The translations under genes and the position numbers were made by a program. A DNA stretch of 64,000 bases, taken from contig NC_079887.1 of NCBI RefSeq assembly GCF_029227915.1, positions 16,241,650 to 16,305,649 of the forward strand, given 5' to 3'. Below the pieces are notes generated by a model that was not told the origin of the DNA, searched no databases, and was given only the letters and a program-made list of their open reading frames with translations. Positions within the stretch are counted from its first letter, which is position 1; each line of letters begins with the position of its first letter. Below, one piece after another: positions 57,748 to 64,000 of the stretch. This DNA comes from Hydractinia symbiolongicarpus. Lineage: Eukaryota > Cnidaria > Hydrozoa > Anthoathecata > Hydractiniidae.

Positions 57748-59029
57748 ATAAACATAAATATATATACAAAACTTTACAGGTGAGTATTATATACACTTAG
57801 GAATTTACGCTGGTTAAGCCACAAGTAACTGTGTTACCTGGCGTTAAACGCTTGATGGAACAATTAATACAAATTTTAAACTGTACCACACAATCATAAA
57901 TCGAGTGAAACACACAACATTTAAGGTGTGTCGGGTGTGTAATTATATTTTTCAGATTCACAAAATATATATTTCCTTCAACTTTAGCTTGAATAGAAAC
58001 ACAATTTACATATTGTGCCATGTCATAGCGAAAACTGTTTCACAAAATGTTCCCGGTAAAACTTAAAATATATATGTACTTTAATCTGTGGTGTGCCATT
58101 AGTATAGGTAAACAAACCCTTTCAAAAAAACTTTAGCACAACTTCTGTTAAATAGAAACACAGGTAATAGCTTGTCGTTAACACTAGGCTGAGTGATTAG
58201 TACAAATATACTGTGGCGCACATCCGAAAAACTTTGGTTCAAATAAACAGACAGTAAACACCCTGTTGTTATCCTACACAACTAAAACAATCATGCAGCA
58301 CTTTTATTTTGCGGAAAAGTTTTTGTAACATTGTGCTAGATCAAAAATTAATCATAAAATCGGACAGCCGTAATACATTTTTAAAAAAACCTTTACTGCA
58401 ACTTCGGTTTAAAAAAACACAGCGGAAACAGCCTGTTGTTAGCCTGTGCAGCTAAAAATCAAATAGCAGTATATGTTTTGTTTGCAAACAAGTTTTCATG
58501 ACAGTAGGATAAAAATCTCTTATTCCAGACTGAACAAAAACATCATTAGAGCCACATGTGTAAGGATCGGGTCAAGTTACAAAAACAGAAATTATTGGGA
58601 CATTATTTGTATACATATCGTGAAATTAGGTAAAAAATAATGAATACACTTGCAGATTTTCAATACATGTTGACAATTGAACGAGCTATCTATCTACATC
58701 TACATCTACATCTATCTATCTATATATATATATTGAAATAATTTTCGCTTCTGCAACTTAAGCCGCACTGATGTATGCTCAGTGTACAATATATAGCTAG
58801 CTACAACCGTCCACGAAAATATAGCTCTCTATTCCCCCTTAATGTTAAGAACTGCCCATTTGTGGCTAAGCAACGTAAACAATTACACGTGACATACCTG
58901 TATATAAACATTTACTATCCGCAAAATATCTAGCTGGCTATGTTTGGCCATTTTGTGGACGATTGTAGCTAGAACAAGCTGTATGATGGGACATTCCTAC
59001 AGAGTAGAATTATCTCACTCACTGTGTAG

Positions 59030-59345
59030 TATATATGTATAATAGCTAGCTAGATAGAGGATAGGTAGAAAATCAGTCTCAAACAATTTTTCTATGCTAG
59101 CTATGTTGCTGATTTTATGCCAGCAAAAATAGCAATTTATTGCTAGCTACATGGGTAGTTCTATCCCAGCTAAGTAGTTAATTTTCTGCAAGCTTTGTAG
59201 CTAGTTTTATGCTAGCTATATTGCATTGTTTGTTTGTTTTATGCTAGCTAACTCTTACAGTAGCTAGGTAGCTAAATGCTATCTAAGTTCTATTATTATT
59301 CTATCTAAATCTGCAGTTTCAAGCTAGCTAGCTTTAGGTGTGAGT
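59030..59345. repeat. GCTAGCTA-rich palindromic DNA
   Basis: More than a dozen GCTAGC, AGCTAG or GCTAGCTA motifs occur, often as TTTTATGCTAGCTA. Shorter runs of the same motif appear at 45360-45400, 57125-57145 and 58790. Confidence 0.6.
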
Positions 59346-59862
59346 GAGAATAAGAATGGGTTCATTACATGTAAAAAAAAAGTGATATACAAGCGAGCTA
59401 AACATACCCTTTCTTCATTTTCTTGAACAAGCCCTTCCGTCAGTTGCGATATAGCTTAGATTAACGAAAGTTTGAGTTTGACGCGCTATATGTCCGAGAA
59501 AAAAGTCATGTGATATTAGTAAAATTAATATGTGTATCACGTGGCTAAAAATTGTAGGCAAACTTAATCTCAACTGGAAACAGCATCATTTACGCTTGGT
59601 TAAAAAACAACAAAAACTCCATCGCCGTGCTAAAAACATATTGTCTCGCTTACTAAAAAATGTAATTAAGAATGACCATATTAAATCGCTGGGAAACTGA
59701 CTCAAAAACGGCCGAATTTTGGATATTTTTGATGTATAGGGGGACGAGGCGCGGAAATCGTATAGAAATCCTATATACTCTCCACCGTACTTCCTTTTTC
59801 TTTTATATTTGGCTTATTTAATGAGGAAATGGGCTCCGCTTCTCTCCGCAAAAAGCCGGCGA

Positions 59863-59894
59863 AGTACAAACAGTCGTGAAACGATAAACTTCAT
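59863..59894 (-). pseudogene. Truncated 5' end of the claudin-like gene
   Basis: Only the first 32 coding bases (MKFIVSRLFV and part of the next codon) and the upstream promoter region are duplicated. The sequence at 59862 and lower is unrelated. Confidence 0.85.
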
Positions 59895-62800
59895 ATTGTG
59901 TTGTGAACTTTTACTATCACCTTGTGATTCTGCTTTAAGCTCTTAAATAGCTCTCACACAAAAATTATTATCAGAGCTTCCATTGAGATTGTTTTAAATA
60001 ACTAATCCTTTGAACACATTATTTTTTATATTAGTTAATGCGCTCCATCTTAGATAAAAAATTCTTTCAGTGTATAGTATGAGGAAAATACAAAATTCAT
60101 TACTACAGCAGTTTTTCTTAATAGTGATTTCCATTTACGTTTCAATAGAACTATTTTTAGCGTCAGCGAGTAGGGTAAATACATGGGGTGTTCCGTTTCA
60201 AAAAGTCCCACAGTGTTTCCAACCTCGTCACCAGGGCTTTTCTATGACTATGATATTCTGATGATGAAATTAAGGTCCTCGTCGCCAAGGCTTGTTAGGT
60301 TCTCTATATTTCAACAGAAAAAACCTAGCAAGTCCTGGGGCAAAGTTAACAATTTTAATGCTGGTCAACCTCAGCCCTAGGACTTCTTAGATCTTTTTTT
60401 TATCAGGACGAAAAATGTTGGATTGGGCTTGGTGCGCACTTTCTACATATGATCTTGTTCCACCTTTAAAAATCAATACATATTTTCATACACGAGGTCA
60501 ATAAATTTCCGCTGTTTTGTGACAAAGAGTGATATAATAAGCCACCGCCTAATTTTTGTGATTGAGACCTCGATCACAAGTTTAAAAGTAGTGTGCAGCT
60601 CCATGTTTCCCCAAGCAAAAAGCCTACGCTATGTGCGGGTTTCAAAATTTGTCCCTACAAGCGGTATGAAACTACATCTAAAATATTTACCAAGGAAAAT
60701 AACAACAAGAGATTATTTATCTAAAGATCATGGTGTTTATAAACAATCCTGCCTTATGGAAAATAACAATTGTTTTTTGAAGTATAATTTTTAATGAGGA
60801 ATGAATATACCTTTTTGACTGGCCAATTTTAGCAGTATACACAAAAGCTTTAGTTTTGTTGCAGGTATTAGCAACTTGTATGGCGAGTGGTTTAGGCAGC
60901 GCCTTTACATGAAGTTTTATTTATAGGGAAAATGTAAAATATTACATTTGTCTTTCTCGTCCCAAGACCTTTTGAGGTTTTTTTTAAAGAGCTCTGCTGG
61001 GCATCAGAATGACATTTCGGTCTATAGTCTGGTCTTTGTAAATATTTATATTTCGGAAGAATTGAATCTCAATGAAATTTTATTTCCACTCAAAACAGTC
61101 ATTGCAGTTTGTATAATGTAAAGAGTTATGCGAACATGCTGACATAAGAATAAAATTTTTAACAGACAATTTCGATTGTACAACACAGTATGGTTCTTCA
61201 CTTATAGTTCAACCGAGATGACCATCTTATACCTCGAAAAATTGTCTGCGCGAAAAATCCCGGAAGGGTTAGTTCGCGAAAATAAATCTTTGCGAAATTA
61301 ATTTTCGCTAAGATTAACTTCGCAAAACGTTCAGAAAAACAAAAGGATTTTTCGTTTCTTCTTTTCTAGTTTTTATTTGTGAATTTTCTTGTTTTGATAT
61401 GAGCGAGTTTAATAAGGGTTAGCTCATCTAGCGTGAGAATGAAAAAACTTAAAACGATTCATTTGCAAATTAATCTTCGCGAAAAGTACTTTTTGGATCT
61501 CGCGAAAATAATTAACTAAATGTAATTCTACATTTCTTTTTTGACTTGGGCTAGTCCTAGTATTACGTTCTGTCGGAAATCTTCTCTTCTCTTTAATAAT
61601 AGCCGTCGTCTGTCTGTGTCCGCAAAAGCGGCGTCCCGTAACGGAAACACGAAATTTTTAAAATGCGCACGAATATCAAATGCGATGCATTTTTATCCAC
61701 TTTGTTGCGACGGGTAAATTTAAAGGACGAGCGAACGCGACGGGCGACCCCGTGGATTTTTCCACGGGCTAACGACTAGTCTCTTTAATAATAGCCGTAT
61801 TCCGTCTGTCTATCTCTGCGCGGACCCCCCGCTGATTTAGAAAATGATGTTACGGAAACACGAATATCAAATGCGATATAATTTTATCCACTTTGGTGCG
61901 ATGGGTAAATATAAAGGACGGGCAAAGCCGTGGATTTTTCCACGGGCAACAACTAGTCTATATTAATAATACCCGTATTTTGTCTGCCTCTGCGCAAAAT
62001 GGTATCACAGTAGCGATAGCTGTGTTCTGGACACACAAAATGAGATATTGGGCGGCAAACCCGTGGACTTATCCACGGGTTATCGGCTGGTCTCCTTTCT
62101 CCATACTCTTTTTTGTTCAAAATGGCTGCCAAATTGCCATTTTATGCTAAAGATACAAGAATTAATGATGCTTGAAATATCTTTGGCAGATTATTCCACG
62201 AACTAACGACTAGTTTTATTCAAAATTTCTTACAACTAAAAGAAGCTATATGCGAACATAATTAAATATATTTAAGCCATTGAAAAAAAAGACAGTTGTT
62301 AGGTACGTATAACTTTCGCAGACCTTAAGAAATATTAACAGTAGAAGATGTACAACATTGAAGATTACAAAAGAATTCAAATGAAGGTTCTTCTAAGTGT
62401 TAAAATAGTTCGGCAGAGAAAGTAATAACTTGCACATTATAACAAAATAATAGTGAAAAAGCGAAAAAGTAGACAGGTTGTAACGACAAGCATAATTTTT
62501 CTTATTTTTAATGTGTTTCTTTAAACAATAGACTAATCTAGCGTACGTACAACTTTTTAGATTTTAAACAGAGTCGTAAATAAAAAAATAAAAAAACCCA
62601 ATATACAAACTACACCTCATTCATATGTTAAAACTAGAAGGATAGAAAGATCCTTCTACGTTAAAAATAGACATACAATAAAAAGAGATTAGTCACGATA
62701 AGAAAGATCGCACCACATTACGAAAACTAGAGGTATTAATATGAAGACAAAAATACACTGCCCGTTTGTGGTTGGTTAAAATTTTACTAAAACTAGTTAA

Positions 62801-63253
62801 AATACCAGCAAGTAAAAAAAAAAACGGTGAGTTTAAGTCTTCCTTGTTAAAATGTTTAACGTTAACGACGATTTTTATGACGTAATCTATCTGGGCTGCT
62901 CAATAAGAGAAATGGAGCGGCAAAAAATTATACGCGTAAACTAATACTACATTTTGACTTCACGTTAATAGATACATACGCGAGAAGTTATACCGTAAAG
63001 TCATCCGCGTGAAAATTATTACACACAAAATTTGACAAGATTAATGTATTAAAAATTAACCATTTAAATATTTTCTTTGAATAGAGAACTGTAAAACATT
63101 TCGAACAAAATATAGTTGGGCGGATGAGGCTTGAAAGAGAGCGAAGGATATTAAAAAAACAACCCCTCCCCCATTATTCAGAACTTAAAAGTGGTGTCGT
63201 CCAAGGTATCTGCTTGGTATTCTCTTCTTATGGCAAAGTAATATTCCCACCAC
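59895..63253. other. Duplicate of the repeat-rich region 51018-54376
   Basis: It contains the same short open frames, MITE termini and Helitron-like array (61588-62213) at an offset of 8,877. No gene is recognised. Confidence 0.6.
61588..62213 (+). mobile_element. Second copy of the Helitron-like array
   Basis: It is identical in layout to 52711-53336 (four units with TC starts and CTAG/CTGG ends) and was carried along by the segmental duplication. Confidence 0.75.
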
Positions 63254-64000
63254 TTACGATTCTTGACAGAGGAGGTCTTGTTGTAGATCTTCATACATGA
63301 CTATGAGTTCGTCAGACATTTTCCAGTTTGCTGCATGCAATTCAATCAATTGTATCAACCTACATCGAACTGCGGGTGATAAATTTTGAGAAGAAATAGC
63401 TATTTGTCGAGCGGTGTTGATTATGTCATCCATTTTGTTCTAAAAAATTGAATAACAACAATTGCTTAGATTGCTCATTTTTGTACCATTGACAAGGTAC
63501 TTTAAGGGAATTTTTCAAAGATATTTTTCCAAAAAACAATTACGAAGTTCACAAATCCTGATATGTTGCGAGAATTATATTTAAAAAAAAAAGAAAAGAA
63601 TTTGACATTTTGCTCGATATATCGTTTTTTCGAGGAGACATAAAATATAAATTTATAAGGAGACATATAATAGAGACGTCTAAGGTTGTAATTTACATTG
63701 AGAAATACTCGCAAAATTCGGGAAAATTAATTTCCACAAAATTTAATTCACTTCAGTTATATAGAAAAAAGAACCTCCTTTTCCTGAAAAAATTAACTTG
63801 CCTGGTCCTCATTCTGAATGATTTGACCAACACTTTCCAATTCTTGGTAGAAATAAAAAACATCTTCGCTGGAAATTTGCGTAGGCTGTTCAATCAATTC
63901 CTTTAACATTTGACATACCGGAGAAGTTAATGGGCATAGTGGTCTATCTTTAATTCTCAAGACCTTATACAGTTCGCATAATAATACGCACAAACCAAAA
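63254..64000 (-). CDS. Second MIF4G-domain gene copy, 5' part beyond the window
   Basis: The last exon is at 63439-63254, and the middle exon is seen from its GC donor end at 63802 up to the window edge (corresponding to 54925-55123 in the first copy). The residues visible are identical to the first copy. The first exon would lie about 1.5 kb beyond the window. Confidence 0.8.

Larger units (their letters stand above)
57011..59862. other. Gene-poor end of the first 8.9-kb unit
   Basis: It contains the GGCAAGG minisatellite (57170-57395), a tRNA-like sequence (57680-57747), ATCT/ACATCT microsatellites (58690-58735) and GCTAGCTA-rich DNA (about 59030-59340). No protein-like frame is evident. 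Confidence 0.5.
59863..64000. repeat. Second copy of the 8,877-bp tandem unit (partial)
   Basis: Sequence from 59863 to the window end repeats 50986-55123 at a constant offset of 8,877. I noticed a single C/T difference (the base corresponding to about 52510). The left breakpoint is inside the claudin-like coding sequence. The unit therefore runs from 50986 to 59862 and the second copy is cut by the window. Confidence 0.92.

Overview
The window looks like genomic DNA of an early-branching metazoan, most likely a cnidarian (a hydrozoan is my best guess). It is AT-rich. Its genes have many short exons with ordinary GT-AG introns, the proteins resemble animal chromatin, GPI-anchor and translation factors, and the introns and intergenic DNA are full of small transposons, SINEs and minisatellites. 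Species assignment is inference only.

Layout. 1-612 (minus): the first two exons of an unrecognised gene that runs off the left edge, with a cluster of TGAAACGAT-type repeats upstream. 2339-2773: a 435-bp foldback element flanked by TTAA. 3107-27541 (plus): one large gene of about 45 coding exons for a Domino/EP400/SRCAP-type Swr1-class chromatin-remodelling ATPase (HSA, split Snf2 ATPase, SANT/Myb, glutamine-rich tail). An in-frame stop at 18027 suggests a second, shorter SRCAP-like product. 29115-29687 (plus): an intronless DUSP11-type phosphatase ending in a CaaX-like tetrapeptide. 31014-43827 (plus): an eight-exon PIGG gene (GPI ethanolamine-phosphate transferase 2). Its third intron holds a 3.1-kb TTAA-flanked element carrying its own small exons. 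43828-50366: gene-poor DNA with a tRNA-derived SINE and an exact 888-bp tandem duplication. 50367-51017 (minus): an intronless claudin/PMP22-like four-membrane-span protein. 54377-56614 (minus): a three-exon MIF4G-domain gene, divergent from an orphan first exon at 56957. 59863-64000: the start of a near-identical second copy of an 8,877-bp tandem unit that begins inside the claudin-like gene. It carries a truncated claudin 5' end and a second, window-truncated MIF4G gene.

The genes are not an operon and do not share one pathway: they are a chromatin remodeller, an RNA or lipid-targeted phosphatase, a GPI-anchor enzyme, a junction-like membrane protein and a translation-factor-like protein. 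The most interesting points are the two possible 3' ends of the Domino-like gene, which recall the DOM-A and DOM-B isoforms of Drosophila, the CaaX-like tail on a DUSP11-type phosphatase, the composite TTAA element with a duplicated alternative last exon, the head-to-tail array of Helitron-like units, and the recent 8.9-kb segmental duplication. All exon boundaries were derived by hand from reading-frame continuity and splice-site consensus; none is supported by transcript data.
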